Numbered from the stretch's first letter, positions 44,117 through 53,448 are shown. The stretch: DNA of 64,000 bases from an uncultured Oscillospiraceae bacterium (GCA_902492455.1 CABULH010000015.1:1-64000); one strand, 5' to 3'. Numbers and translations are program-made. Notes: generated by a model not told the origin, from the letters alone.

Positions 44117-45283
44117 ATGAAGAATTTCTCCTACTATATGCCCTCCAGGATTTTTTTCGGCCCTGGGGAGCTGAACCGGCTGGCAACAGAACCGCTGCCG
44201 GGCAAAAAAGCGCTGCTGGTGGTCTCCGCAGGCCGCTCCATGAAGGACTACGGCTACCTGGACCGGGTACGGGAACTGCTGCAAAAAAACGGCGTCCCGT
44301 CCGTGGTGTTCGACCGTATTCTGCCCAATCCGCTGAAAAGCCATGTGATGGAGGGGGCGGCGCTGGCCCGCGCTGAAGGCTGTGATTTCGTGGTTGGCTT
44401 GGGCGGCGGCAGCAGCATCGACTCGGCCAAAAGCATCGCGGTGATGGCGGCCAATGACGGAGATTACTGGGATTATATCCACGGCGGCACTGGAAAAGGC
44501 ATGCCGGTACTCCGCGCCCCTCTGCCGGTGGTGGCTATTACCACCACCGCCGGAACGGGAACCGAAGCGGATCCCTTTACGGTGATAACCAAGGAGGAAA
44601 CCGGGGAGAAAATCGGTTTCGGCTGTGACGGCACCTTCCCGGTTATCTCTATTGTGGATCCGGATCTGATGACGAGTGTACCCGCTCATCTGACGGCCTA
44701 TCAGGGATTCGATGCGCTGTTCCATTCTACGGAAGGCTATATCGCCGGCTGCTCTACCTTTATGAGCGATATGTATGCATTGAAAGCCATCCAGCTGATT
44801 GGGACTTATCTGCCCCGTGCGGTAAAGAACGGGGAGGACAAGGAAGCACGGACTATGGTGGCCTTGGCCAACACCCTGTCGGGTATGGTGGAATCCACCT
44901 CCAGCTGTACGTCGGAGCACTCGCTGGAGCATGCCTTGAGCGGTTATCACCCGAAACTGCCCCACGGAGCCGGGTTGATTATGGTTTCATTGGCCTATTA
45001 TCGGACTTTTACCGCCGATGTACCTCAGAGGTATATCGACATGGCCAGGGCGCTGGGGCGGCCGGATGCAGACAAAGCGGCGGATTTTGTGGACGCTCTG
45101 GCGGATTTGCAGAAAGCCTGTGGCGTGGACGAGCTGAAGATGTCTGATTACGGCGTGGACGGCAGCGATCTGCGGAAATATGCTCTCCATGCGCTGGATA
45201 CGATGGGCGGTCTGTTTAAAGTGGATCCCCGCCGGTTAACCGTGGAGGAAATTACCGCGATTTTGGTAGCATCCTATCGTTGA
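44117..45283 (+). CDS. Iron-containing alcohol dehydrogenase
   Basis: A 388-residue group III dehydrogenase that uses a ferrous ion and NAD(P)H to interconvert an alcohol and an aldehyde. The dinucleotide site is GLGGGSSIDSAK. The metal ligands are the Asp of YQGFDALFHS (with the following His) and the His residues of HSLEHALSGYHPKLPHGAGL. AGAAAGGAAACGG precedes the ATG. It probably shares the telA transcript. Substrate range is unknown. A very strong terminator follows. Confidence 0.93.
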   Translation: MKNFSYYMPSRIFFGPGELNRLATEPLPGKKALLVVSAGRSMKDYGYLDRVRELLQKNGVPSVVFDRILPNPLKSHVMEGAALARAEGCDFVVGLGGGSSIDSAKSIAVMAANDGDYWDYIHGGTGKGMPVLRAPLPVVAITTTAGTGTEADPFTVITKEETGEKIGFGCDGTFPVISIVDPDLMTSVPAHLTAYQGFDALFHSTEGYIAGCSTFMSDMYALKAIQLIGTYLPRAVKNGEDKEARTMVALANTLSGMVESTSSCTSEHSLEHALSGYHPKLPHGAGLIMVSLAYYRTFTADVPQRYIDMARALGRPDADKAADFVDALADLQKACGVDELKMSDYGVDGSDLRKYALHALDTMGGLFKVDPRRLTVEEITAILVASYR

Positions 45284-45319
45284 TATAAGGGACGTCTGGG
45301 AACATTTTCAATATATTTA

Positions 45320-45363
45320 GGAAAAGGCCGGGACAAAACGATGCGTTTTGTCCCGGCCTTTTC
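45320..45363. terminator. Strong bidirectional terminator
   Basis: A perfect 20-bp inverted repeat (AAAAGGCCGGGACAAAACG in the left arm) with an ATG loop and A/T-rich ends lies between the convergent alcohol dehydrogenase and small-protein genes. Confidence 0.92.
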
Positions 45364-45383
45364 CTGTCTTGAATATCCGCCCC

Positions 45384-45515
45384 TTACGGCTCGGTGACGG
45401 GTTTGGCTTTTTCTTTCGTGTGTTTTGCTTTTCCTTGAATTTCCGGAACCGGTTCCTGCTCGTTGCGCGGCTGGGTATGCGTCCATTCCGGGCGCTTCAT
45501 GCCCTTTTTCGCCAT
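45384..45515 (-). CDS. Conserved small clostridial protein, 43 residues
   Basis: A 43-residue basic, hydrophilic protein starting MAKKGMKRPEWTH and containing VPEIQGKAKHTKEKAK. I recognise this pattern as a small protein found widely in gut Clostridia without known function. The start ATG 45515 has a GGTGA-type ribosome site. Longer readings run back into the IS flank. It lies between the shared terminator and the IS3-family element. Confidence 0.7.
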   Translation of the reverse strand: MAKKGMKRPEWTHTQPRNEQEPVPEIQGKAKHTKEKAKPVTEP

Positions 45516-45630
45516 ACTACAAATCACCATCCTTTTTATGATTAGTGTGTCCGTGGCCGATGGAGTCATACAGAGAGGGCAAAAAAGAACCCTGATTTTG
45601 AACCGAACCAGAAAAAAGGACAATAGACAA

Positions 45631-46874
45631 AGGCCCCCTGATGTAGGAAAATAGACTACAACAGGGGGTCTTGTTATGGGGAAACGGAATTACACACACG
45701 TTCAGGCGCTGCTGCCTGAAATCAAGACGATGCAGTCAGAGAGGAAAACGCAAAGGGAAATAGCGGAGCACTATGGCTTTAAGGACAAACAAGTAGTGAA
45801 AAAGCTGCTTGAGCGGGAACGCGCCAGGCAGCGAAAAATGGAAGCTGGAATCATCCCACGGCCCAAGAGCAGACCAAGAAAACCTATCTCATCGGGAGAT
45901 GTTCTGGCAGAGCAGGCATACGAGATACAGCGTTTACAGATGGAAAACAAAGCTGCTGCGGGATTTTCTGCAATACACAGGAAGGAAGTGAAGGCAAGGG
46001 TAAAATACCACATCATATATCGTCACAGAACAGAGAATCCGGTGGCAGTCATGTGTAAATTCTTTGCAGTATCCAGAAGCGGATATTACGCCTTTGTCCA
46101 TCGCCTGGGCAGGACTGAGAAGGATGCTGCGCTTGCCGAGCGCATCGCGCAGCAGCGGGAACGCAGCTTTGGCACCTACGGTTACCGGCGGATGTGGCTA
46201 TGGCTGAAAAGTCAGAATATTTTCTGCAATCCCAAAACTGTGCTGCGGATTATGAAGAAATATGATCTGCTGTCTGAAATCCGCCGCCGCAGGAAGTGGC
46301 AGCAGATGGGGGCAGCAGGTCCACAAGTACAAGAATCTGCTCAACAGAGAGTTTCACGCAGACAGGCCCAACAGCAAGTGGGTAACGGATGTCTCCTACA
46401 TCCAAACCAAGCAGGGGGTACGTACCTATCTATGATCCGGGACCTCTACGACAACAGCATCGTGGCCTACAAGACCGGAACACAGCAGACGGTGAATCTC
46501 GTTCTGGATACTCTTCGCCTGGCGATGAAGAAAGAGAAAAAGAAGGCCGCTGCGGAGTTGCACCTCCACAGCGACCAGGGGGTTCAGTACACTTCGCAGG
46601 CATACTTCAACCTGACACAAGCATACGGTATTACGCCGACCATGTCAAGAAAAGGAAATCCGTATGACAACGCCACGGCTGAAAATTTCTTTTCCATTCT
46701 TAAAACAGAGTGCATTTACCGCCACAAACCGGCCACCTTCTCAGAAGCTAACGAGATGACTGACCGCTATCTCCACTTTTACAACTACGAACGCATCCAG
46801 TTAAACACAGGAGAGGCGCCGCGCCAGCGGTGCCTCTCCTCCTAAAACTCAATATTTCCTACCTGGGGTCTTTT
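45631..46874 (+). mobile_element. IS3-family insertion sequence
   Basis: A transposase gene is flanked by imperfect inverted ends. The left end reads AGGCCCCCTGATGTAGGAAA and the right end, as complement, AAGACCCCAGGTAGGAAATA; both share CCCC and GTAGGAAA. The exact outer borders and a target duplication could not be fixed. It separates the alcohol dehydrogenase region from an AT-rich S51 peptidase gene. Confidence 0.75.
45676..46845 (+). pseudogene. IS3-family transposase, OrfA-OrfB fused and internally frame-shifted
   Basis: The frame runs 389 codons from ATG 45676: an OrfA-like HTH and leucine-zipper part (to about residue 94), then an OrfB-like rve integrase part. IS3 elements normally need a -1 ribosomal shift between the two. 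Here one extra base near AAAACAAAG (45943-45951) fuses them; the lost OrfA end, KLLRDFLQYTGRK and stop, can still be read in the other frame. A second extra G in the run 46308-46312 and a base lost near 46421 throw codons for about 39 residues out of frame. That segment in the proper frame encodes WVTDVSYIQTK, with the first Asp of the DDE triad. The later Asp (HSDQGVQY) and Glu (TAENFFSILKTE) are intact. The enzyme should be inactive. Confidence 0.8.
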
Positions 46875-47032
46875 TTCTGCTGTCCACACAACATGGGGCT
46901 GTTCAATAGGAAAAGGGTACCATTTCCGTAAAAATCACACATTACTATCTGCGACAGTAAAAGAGTTTTTCCATTATTGAAAAATCCCAAATCTTTGCGC
47001 AAATCAACATTGTATGAAACGATAGCAAAATT

Positions 47033-47650
47033 TTATATCAATCTTATTTTATCATTTTCAACATAAAGTGCCTGTCCGTCAGACAAATATATTTTAGCTG
47101 ACGAATTGGTTATTTCAGTTGCCTTCTGTCCGCTCCAATGTGGAATTACGGGGTTCAAAATAATATGCAAACCATTATCTAAATTTCCTGCAGCATACAT
47201 GCTTCCTGCACTAATTCCAATATATACAAGCCCATCATCAATTGCTCTTTTTAATACTTCGTCAAAGCCTGTTCTAACCATTTCCCGACAAAGAACGGTG
47301 CTGTCTCCGCCACTAACAAAAACAGCATCAAATGTACTCAATTCCTCAATAGTCAACAATCTGGAAACCATTGCTGGATTAGCGATATGCGCTGAATATG
47401 TTCTCTTATACTCTTTAGAAAGAAGTAATTCTAAGTTATAAATTAAAATATTATCATATCTAATCCCCATTTTTGCAAGTTCGTCCAAACATACAGCAAA
47501 TCCTTCCCTTGCGACATCTGTTTCATATCCTGCCGATGGAATATATAGTATTCTCATTTCTTTTGGGCTTTTTTCAATAATATCAGTAAACATTTTTTTC
47601 ATTCTATCTGATAGACCGGATGATGTTAAAAATAAATGTCTATTATTCAT
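47033..47650 (-). CDS. Peptidase S51 family protein (type 1 glutamine amidotransferase-like)
   Basis: A 205-residue cytoplasmic protein of the dipeptidase E/cyanophycinase group. The nucleophile is the Ser in YIGISAGSMYA, preceded by the FDAVFVSGGDSTVL strand that binds substrate. Members cleave Asp-X dipeptides or isoaspartyl bonds. GGGGAGA lies about 13 nt before ATG 47650. The gene and its flanks are clearly richer in A+T and in AAT/ATA/TTA codons than everything around, and it sits right beside an IS element, which suggests horizontal acquisition. Monocistronic. Confidence 0.88.
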   Translation of the reverse strand: MNNRHLFLTSSGLSDRMKKMFTDIIEKSPKEMRILYIPSAGYETDVAREGFAVCLDELAKMGIRYDNILIYNLELLLSKEYKRTYSAHIANPAMVSRLLTIEELSTFDAVFVSGGDSTVLCREMVRTGFDEVLKRAIDDGLVYIGISAGSMYAAGNLDNGLHIILNPVIPHWSGQKATEITNSSAKIYLSDGQALYVENDKIRLI

Positions 47651-48124
47651 CTTAATATTATCTCCCCTACAACTTCTAATTAGTTTGCTTATTTAGATTA
47701 TATCTCTCGTACATGAATTTATCTACCCTTTCCCCATTGTTATGAATGGTATTTCTTACATTTGTCCATATCGTTTTATTTCGATGTGGAAAATTTGGGC
47801 ACCATTTTAGCGCCAAATCATCAAAAACAATTGCAAATACTATTTTCTATTGTGTCCCGGATTGCCTCATCATGAAAGGATGGAATGCAAACGATAATAT
47901 GCAGCAAGTCTTCAATATGGTTGATAACATCGTGATGTTCCCCTATAAACACCATCAGATACTCTTACGTTTCCATATGGATATTTTCAGAATCAATGAA
48001 GAAAGGGACTGATTATCGTCCAGAAGCGTATATAAGCCACCTATTCCTTCTTTCAGTGAAGTTTGCTTCAACGAAAACAGGCGACTCGCTGCTTAACAGA
48101 GGCAGTGAGAAAATTGAAAAAGAC
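47651..48124. other. AT-rich non-coding region next to the S51 gene
   Basis: No convincing gene. An 88-codon frame (47746-48012) has no ribosome site or recognisable motif. The base composition matches the S51 gene until about 48010, then returns to that of the rest, so the foreign segment may end there. Confidence 0.4.
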
Positions 48125-48152
48125 TTGAAACGACGATTATCCTGCGTATAAT
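48125..48152 (+). promoter_or_regulatory. Promoter of the ABC exporter operon
   Basis: TTGAAA (48125-48130), 16 bp, TATAAT (48147-48152), about 85 bp before the first start codon. Confidence 0.7.
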
Positions 48153-48236
48153 AAGAAGAAGGCTGTGTGACAGGAAAAACGTGCCATTCCTCAGCTTAAG
48201 ACATGGATGGAATTTAGGAATATCGGAGGCGGCGGC

Positions 48237-49964
48237 GTGTCGATTGGAAAGTTTGGTAAATATCTCAAGCCTTATCGGGTCCAGTGTACGCTGGGGCCAT
48301 TTTTCAAGCTGGTGGAAGCTGTCTTGGAGCTGTATCTGCCGCTGCTGATGGCCCAGGTAATCGATAAAGGCGCCCTTACCGGCGACAGCGGTTATGTAAT
48401 AAGAATGGGCGGCGTGATGCTGGGCATCGTCACAGTGGGGCTTTGCTGCGCCCTGATCTGTCAATATATGGCGTCCGTCACCTCCCAGGGCTTCGGCACG
48501 GAGCTGCGCAATGCTATGTTTTCCCATATTTCCCGCCTTTCCCAGCGGGAGGTGGATCGGTTCGGCACCCCTTCTTTAATCAATCGGGTGACGGGGGATG
48601 TCAATCAGCTGCAGTATGCGGTGGCAATGCTGATCCGGCTGGTGATTCGGGCGCCTTTTTTGTGTATCGGCGGCATCATTATGGCGCTGAGCATCGATTG
48701 GCGGCTGTCCCTGGTGATTATAGCGGCGGTGCCGTTGTTTGTGCTGGTGATCATCCTGGTCATGCGCAAAACGATACCCCTTCACCGTACGGTTCAGGGA
48801 CGGCTGGATAAGTTAACCAGGATACTCCGGGAAAATCTGTCCGGGGTACGGGTGATCCGGGCTTTCGCCCGTACCGGCGAGGAACGGCGGCGCTTTGCCG
48901 ACAGCACGGCGGATCACACGGCCGCCGCTATTCGTGTGGGACGGCTGTCCGCCCTGCTGAATCCGGTGACCCAGCTGATTATGAATGCGGCGATTTTAGC
49001 CATCGTCTGGTTCGGCGGCGTACGGGTGGAGGCCGGGGGAATGACCACCGGTGAGATCATTGCTTTTATCAACTATGTCAATCAGATATTGCTGGCCCTG
49101 ATCGTGGTAGCGAACCTGGTGGTGACTTTTACCAAGGCATACGCTTCCGCCGGACGGGTGCTGGAGGTGCTGGATACCCAGCCATCGGTATTCGGCGGGG
49201 AAAGCTCTCCGGACAGGGATCCGGCGGCGCCGGCGGTAGAATATCGAAATGTCTCTTTTTCCTATGGCGCGGGTGATGAGGAACTCAGCAATATTTCCTT
49301 TGCCGTGGACAAGGGCGCGGTGGTCGGCATCATCGGCGGCACCGGAGCGGGAAAATCCACCTTGATGAACCTGCTGATGCGTTTTTATGATGTCACCGGC
49401 GGGGAAGTATTGGTGGAAGGGATCGACGTGCGGCAGTATCCATTGGAGGAACTGCGGGATATGGTGGGGCTGGTGCCTCAGCAGGTGGAGCTGTTTTCCG
49501 GCACCATTGCGGACAATATCCGATGGGGGAAAGAGGACGCCGATGATGCAGAGGTAAAAGAAGCCGCCCGGATGGCCCAGGCGGCGGAGTTTATTGAGCA
49601 GAAAAAGGACGGATACGACACGGCTGTGGAACGGGGAGGAACCAACCTTTCCGGCGGACAGAAGCAGCGTATCGCCATCGCCCGGGCATTGGTTCGCCGT
49701 CCCGCCATTCTGGTTTTGGATGACGCCTCCAGCGCCTTGGATTATGCCACCGACGCCGCACTGCGCCGGGCGATTCGGACGGGTACCAAGGGAATGACGG
49801 TGTTTATGGTATCCCAGCGGGTCAGCGCGGTCAAGGATGCGAATTTGATTTTGGTGCTGGACGACGGCCGGCTGGCCGGAGCGGGCCGGCATGAGGAACT
49901 ACTGGCGAACTGTGAGGTTTATCAGGAGATCTGCCGGTCTCAGGAAAGGGGGGAGGAGCAGTGA
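48237..49964 (+). CDS. Heterodimeric ABC exporter, subunit with degenerate ATP site
   Basis: A 575-residue half-transporter: six membrane helices (about residues 15-310), then an ATPase domain. Walker A is GGTGAGKS and the signature LSGGQ. The Walker B end reads LVLDDASSALD, with Asp in place of the catalytic Glu, and the switch His is Gln (MVSQRV). Both changes mark the subunit that contributes the non-hydrolysing site in heterodimeric exporters. GTG 48237 has CGGAGG 7 nt upstream. It overlaps the next gene by 4 bp (GTGA). Likely exports drugs or lipids. Confidence 0.93.
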   Translation: MSIGKFGKYLKPYRVQCTLGPFFKLVEAVLELYLPLLMAQVIDKGALTGDSGYVIRMGGVMLGIVTVGLCCALICQYMASVTSQGFGTELRNAMFSHISRLSQREVDRFGTPSLINRVTGDVNQLQYAVAMLIRLVIRAPFLCIGGIIMALSIDWRLSLVIIAAVPLFVLVIILVMRKTIPLHRTVQGRLDKLTRILRENLSGVRVIRAFARTGEERRRFADSTADHTAAAIRVGRLSALLNPVTQLIMNAAILAIVWFGGVRVEAGGMTTGEIIAFINYVNQILLALIVVANLVVTFTKAYASAGRVLEVLDTQPSVFGGESSPDRDPAAPAVEYRNVSFSYGAGDEELSNISFAVDKGAVVGIIGGTGAGKSTLMNLLMRFYDVTGGEVLVEGIDVRQYPLEELRDMVGLVPQQVELFSGTIADNIRWGKEDADDAEVKEAARMAQAAEFIEQKKDGYDTAVERGGTNLSGGQKQRIAIARALVRRPAILVLDDASSALDYATDAALRRAIRTGTKGMTVFMVSQRVSAVKDANLILVLDDGRLAGAGRHEELLANCEVYQEICRSQERGEEQ

Positions 49965-51727
49965 AGAATCCAGCGAATAAGAAGCGGCGGGGCACCTTCG
50001 CACGGCTGATGCATTATGTTGGTCGGCGGCCTTGGCCTCTGCTGGGGGTATTCCTCTGCGCTTTGATAGGCAATACGGCCATCCAGTTCGCGCCGCGGCT
50101 GGTGGGGGAAGCCATCGATCTCATCATCCCTTCCCCGGATAATGACTTTTTTCCCGCGCTTCTGCGGACGCTGACGTTGATCGGCGCACTGTACCTGACA
50201 GGTGCGGTTCTCAACTGGCTCACCGCTTTGTGCGCCAATCTGTTGGCCAACCGCACAGTGCAGGCTCTGCGGACGGATTTGTTTCACAAGCTGGGAGAGC
50301 TGCCTCTAAACTACTACGATACCCACTCCCGCGGGGATGTAATGAGCCGTTTTACCAATGATATTGACGCCATTTCTGACGGATTGAATCAGGGAATCGT
50401 TCAGCTGATCTCCGGTGTTATCACCGTATTGCTCTGCTTAGGCTTTATGCTCTCCCTGAACCCCGCCGTGACCCTGGTAGCGGTGTTTGTCACGCCTTTA
50501 TGCTTTCTGGTTGGTTTCGCTATCACCAAATACGGCAACCGCCGTTTCCGGGAACAGAGCCGGATTCAGGGACAGCTGGGTGGCTATGCCGAAGAACTGA
50601 TCAGTGGCCAGCGGACGGTGAAGGCTTTTGGTTATGAAGAGCGGGCGCAGGAGCGTTTCCAAGCCATCAACGCGGAGCTTTACCGATGCGGTTACCGGGC
50701 TCAGTTCGCCTCCGCACTGGTGAATCCCTCTACCCGTTTTGTCAATAACATCGCTTATGTGCTGGTGGGGGTATTCGGCATTCTGGCGGTGATCCGGGGA
50801 ACCCTCACCACCGGCGGCGTGGCCAGCTTTCTGACCTATACCGCCCAGTTTTCCAAGCCCTTCAATGAGATCACCTCCATCACCATGCAGCTGCAGCTGG
50901 CGCTGGCTTCCGCCCGCCGGGTATTTGCGGTGATGGACGAGGAAGAGCAGACACCGGAACCGGCGGATGCCCGGGTACTGGAAAAAGCGGAGGGAAACGT
51001 GGCTTTTGAGCGGGTTTCCTTCTCGTATACCCCTGACCGGCCGCTGATCGAAAATTTCAATCTGAAGGTAAAGCCGGGGATGACGGTGGCCATCGTTGGA
51101 CCCACCGGTGCAGGTAAGACCACCCTCATCAATCTGCTGATGCGGTTTTATGAGGTGAACGACGGCAGGATCACAGTGGAGGGGGAGAATATCGACTCTT
51201 TGACCAGGGACAGCCTGCGCCGCAGCTTCGGCATGGTGCTGCAGGAAACCTGGCTCTTCGCCGGTACGGTGCGGGACAACATCGCCTACGGCAAGCCGGA
51301 TGCTACCGATGAAGAGGTGGAGCAGGCTGCCCGGGCGGCCCATGCTCACAGCTTTATCCGCCGTCTGCCGGAAGGATATCAGACGGTGATCGCCGAGGAC
51401 GGAGGCAACCTGTCTCAGGGCCAGAAGCAGCTGCTCACCATCGCCCGGGCTATGCTGCTGGATCCGCCTATGCTGATTTTGGATGAAGCCACCAGCTCGG
51501 TGGATATCCTCACCGAGTTGCGGATTCAAAAGGCGTTTCGTCGGATGATGGCGGGAAGGACCACCTTTGTTATCGCCCACCGCTTATCCACCATTCGAGA
51601 CGCGGATCAGATTTTGGTGCTGGATAAGGGCAACGTAGTGGAAACCGGCACCCACGACCAGCTGCTGGCCGCCGGCGACTTCTATGCCCGGCTATATAAT
51701 TCTCAGTTTGCCCCGTCGGAGGGATAA
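49961..51727 (+). CDS. Heterodimeric ABC exporter, catalytic subunit
   Basis: A 588-residue half-transporter with six helices (about 30-320) and a canonical ATPase domain: Walker A GPTGAGKT, Walker B LILDEATSSVD, switch His in VIAHRL. The signature is LSQGQ rather than LSGGQ. In the dimer this signature faces the degenerate Walker sites of the partner, so the two halves of the weak site have drifted together. Start GTG 49961 after GGAGG. Terminator after the stop. Confidence 0.94.
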   Translation: MKNPANKKRRGTFARLMHYVGRRPWPLLGVFLCALIGNTAIQFAPRLVGEAIDLIIPSPDNDFFPALLRTLTLIGALYLTGAVLNWLTALCANLLANRTVQALRTDLFHKLGELPLNYYDTHSRGDVMSRFTNDIDAISDGLNQGIVQLISGVITVLLCLGFMLSLNPAVTLVAVFVTPLCFLVGFAITKYGNRRFREQSRIQGQLGGYAEELISGQRTVKAFGYEERAQERFQAINAELYRCGYRAQFASALVNPSTRFVNNIAYVLVGVFGILAVIRGTLTTGGVASFLTYTAQFSKPFNEITSITMQLQLALASARRVFAVMDEEEQTPEPADARVLEKAEGNVAFERVSFSYTPDRPLIENFNLKVKPGMTVAIVGPTGAGKTTLINLLMRFYEVNDGRITVEGENIDSLTRDSLRRSFGMVLQETWLFAGTVRDNIAYGKPDATDEEVEQAARAAHAHSFIRRLPEGYQTVIAEDGGNLSQGQKQLLTIARAMLLDPPMLILDEATSSVDILTELRIQKAFRRMMAGRTTFVIAHRLSTIRDADQILVLDKGNVVETGTHDQLLAAGDFYARLYNSQFAPSEG

Positions 51728-51748
51728 GTAGAATATATGGATTCCGTC

Positions 51749-51780
51749 CAACAGGGCCGTGCCAATGCACGGCCCTGTTT
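51749..51780. terminator. Terminator between convergent ABC and sigma genes
   Basis: AACAGGGCCGTGC and its complement around CAAT, followed by TCTTATAT. Confidence 0.8.
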
Positions 51781-51781
51781 C

Positions 51782-53362
51782 TTATATTGCCTGATAAGGC
51801 CCGTCAAGACAAAAAATGCCATTTGTTAGAGGCTTGTCCTCTTCCGGTTTTTCCAGAACTTCACGGCGAATCAGTTCCTCCAGCACATATCCGGCAATAC
51901 CGTGAACATAGCAGGAGACCCATTGATTAATCTGGCTGTCCAGCCGGCTGGGAACAAAAGAAGCGAATCGGGTTCGCACATGATGGATATATTCTGTCAG
52001 CTGCTTTTCCAGTTCCGTATCGCCATCCAATGCAAAACAATCGATAAAGGCGGCGTACTGCTCAGGGGTGAAGCGAGGAAATCGCAGAAAATAGCACCCT
52101 TTTCTTTTCTCGATCAAGTGCGCCCGCAGCAGCCGTACCAGCGCGTCTTCATTCAGCAGCCCGTCAGGGATGCGACAGCCCTTGCACTGGGATGGAATCC
52201 GATTTTCCGTGAGCCACCGCTGACAAGCATATACCTCGTTGTCGAAATAGCGATTGACGGTATGGTAATATAAGCTGAATTCCGGCTGACTGCAGCAATT
52301 GAGACCGCAGTTATAGGGATCAGGCTCTTCATGCTGATCGGCGGTTTCGGTGACGATGAACCAGCCGTAACCGCCGTCCTTTCGCTGGGGAAAGGGACCG
52401 TTTGTCAAGCCGATTTGCTCCTTCATCCGACGGATGCTCCTGCGCAGACAGGAGGGAACGGCGATATAGCCCAGATGAGCCATGCCCATGTCCGACCCCT
52501 GGAAGGATATGGCGGAGACAGTCTCATTCTGAACCTGAAAACGATTTTCAAAGTGATCCGCCAGCCGGGAGGCTAGGGGTGCGAGATCGGTTTGGAGTAC
52601 CCTTTGATCCTTATGCCGCAGGATAATGAAGTCGGCGGCGTATCGGCCGCCTGCTTCACGGACGGCATCGCCATCCAGAAGACGCGGCAGTTCATCCTCA
52701 ATATACAGTGCGGGAATACCGGTGGCAAGACTGATTTCCTCAACATTCAGCGGCTTTTCATAGATCGCCAGACAGATCGCCCGGGCCAGCTGGGTGTGGA
52801 GATATCGGTCTGTATCCATGGAACCGTTACAGGCCTGCGTATTCCAGTTGATGCGTTGGTAAATCCGTTTTGCGGGATATTCGTCCATTCTTTCCCTCAC
52901 TTTCCGGCGGCCGACGTTCAGCCGCCATTTCACGGTGGTTGCCGGCAATTGATATTTGCGGCACAGTTCCTTCACCGGGAGTTCGCCAATATAGTAATCC
53001 ACCATCAGATTCCGGTATCCCATGGATAGGGTGTGGAGTCCGCGGAAAACCGCATCATGTATTTCACGATCTGCCAAATCCTCAGTAAAATCTCGTTGAG
53101 AGGGCATCTCGGTCATCCCTTCCTCCATGAATACCTCAAGCTGTCGGTTCCGGTCGGTCAGAAAACGGGCATAGCGGTTGCGGGCGATTCGCCAGACCCA
53201 GGCGTCAGGATTGACCACAGCATACTTGTCCGCTCCCTCCAGAATATAAAGGAGGATTTCTTCCGCCAGATCTTCCGCGTCACAGCGATTGGCCAAACGA
53301 TTCAGGCAGAACCGATAGATGGGTTCGATGTATTGGTGGATCTCATCCTTTTGGAAGGACAT
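51782..53362 (-). CDS. ECF-like sigma-70 factor with large C-terminal extension (paralog of 3599-5239)
   Basis: A 526-residue protein. Sigma region 2 lies at about 10-80 (IYRFCLNRLANRCDAEDLAEEILLYIL, then DAWVWRIARNRYARFL) and region 4 at about 105-165 (LMVDYYIGELPVKELCRKYQLPATTVKWRLNVGRRKVRERM). The extension of about 350 residues starts with a winged-helix-like part (AICLAIYEKPLNVEEISLATGIPALYIEDEL), equivalent to that of the first copy, then a Cys-rich centre (YNCGLNCCSQ, VYACQRW, SQCKGC) that could bind metal, and a C-terminal part starting FVPSRLDSQ that parallels TVPAHLMED in the other copy. It lies 86 bp downstream of an S41 peptidase gene. A 12-bp palindrome is in its leader. Confidence 0.82.
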   Translation of the reverse strand: MSFQKDEIHQYIEPIYRFCLNRLANRCDAEDLAEEILLYILEGADKYAVVNPDAWVWRIARNRYARFLTDRNRQLEVFMEEGMTEMPSQRDFTEDLADREIHDAVFRGLHTLSMGYRNLMVDYYIGELPVKELCRKYQLPATTVKWRLNVGRRKVRERMDEYPAKRIYQRINWNTQACNGSMDTDRYLHTQLARAICLAIYEKPLNVEEISLATGIPALYIEDELPRLLDGDAVREAGGRYAADFIILRHKDQRVLQTDLAPLASRLADHFENRFQVQNETVSAISFQGSDMGMAHLGYIAVPSCLRRSIRRMKEQIGLTNGPFPQRKDGGYGWFIVTETADQHEEPDPYNCGLNCCSQPEFSLYYHTVNRYFDNEVYACQRWLTENRIPSQCKGCRIPDGLLNEDALVRLLRAHLIEKRKGCYFLRFPRFTPEQYAAFIDCFALDGDTELEKQLTEYIHHVRTRFASFVPSRLDSQINQWVSCYVHGIAGYVLEELIRREVLEKPEEDKPLTNGIFCLDGPYQAI

Positions 53363-53386
53363 GGCATGGCCCCCTTTTTTGTACCG

Positions 53387-53398
53387 GATAACGTTATC
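53387..53398. promoter_or_regulatory. Palindrome in the leader of the sigma gene
   Basis: GATAACGTTATC is a perfect 12-bp palindrome 25 bp upstream of the start codon, next to a TATATAG box on the minus strand. No consensus -35 for the housekeeping sigma is present, so control by another sigma factor or by itself is possible. Confidence 0.45.
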
Positions 53399-53448
53399 GA
53401 CTATATAGTGCAGGGAAAGGGGCAGCGGATAGGCGGGAAGGAAAATTA

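Noticed and set aside
41858..44186. Long minus-strand frames (505 and 429 codons) across the ChrB-like and telA genes
   Set aside because: Both oppose genes with good promoters, starts and family matches, and their translations are Leu/Gln/His-rich without domains.
47746..48012. 88-codon plus-strand ORF
   Set aside because: No ribosome site, no recognisable motif, and it lies in AT-rich DNA where it could be open by chance or be a remnant.
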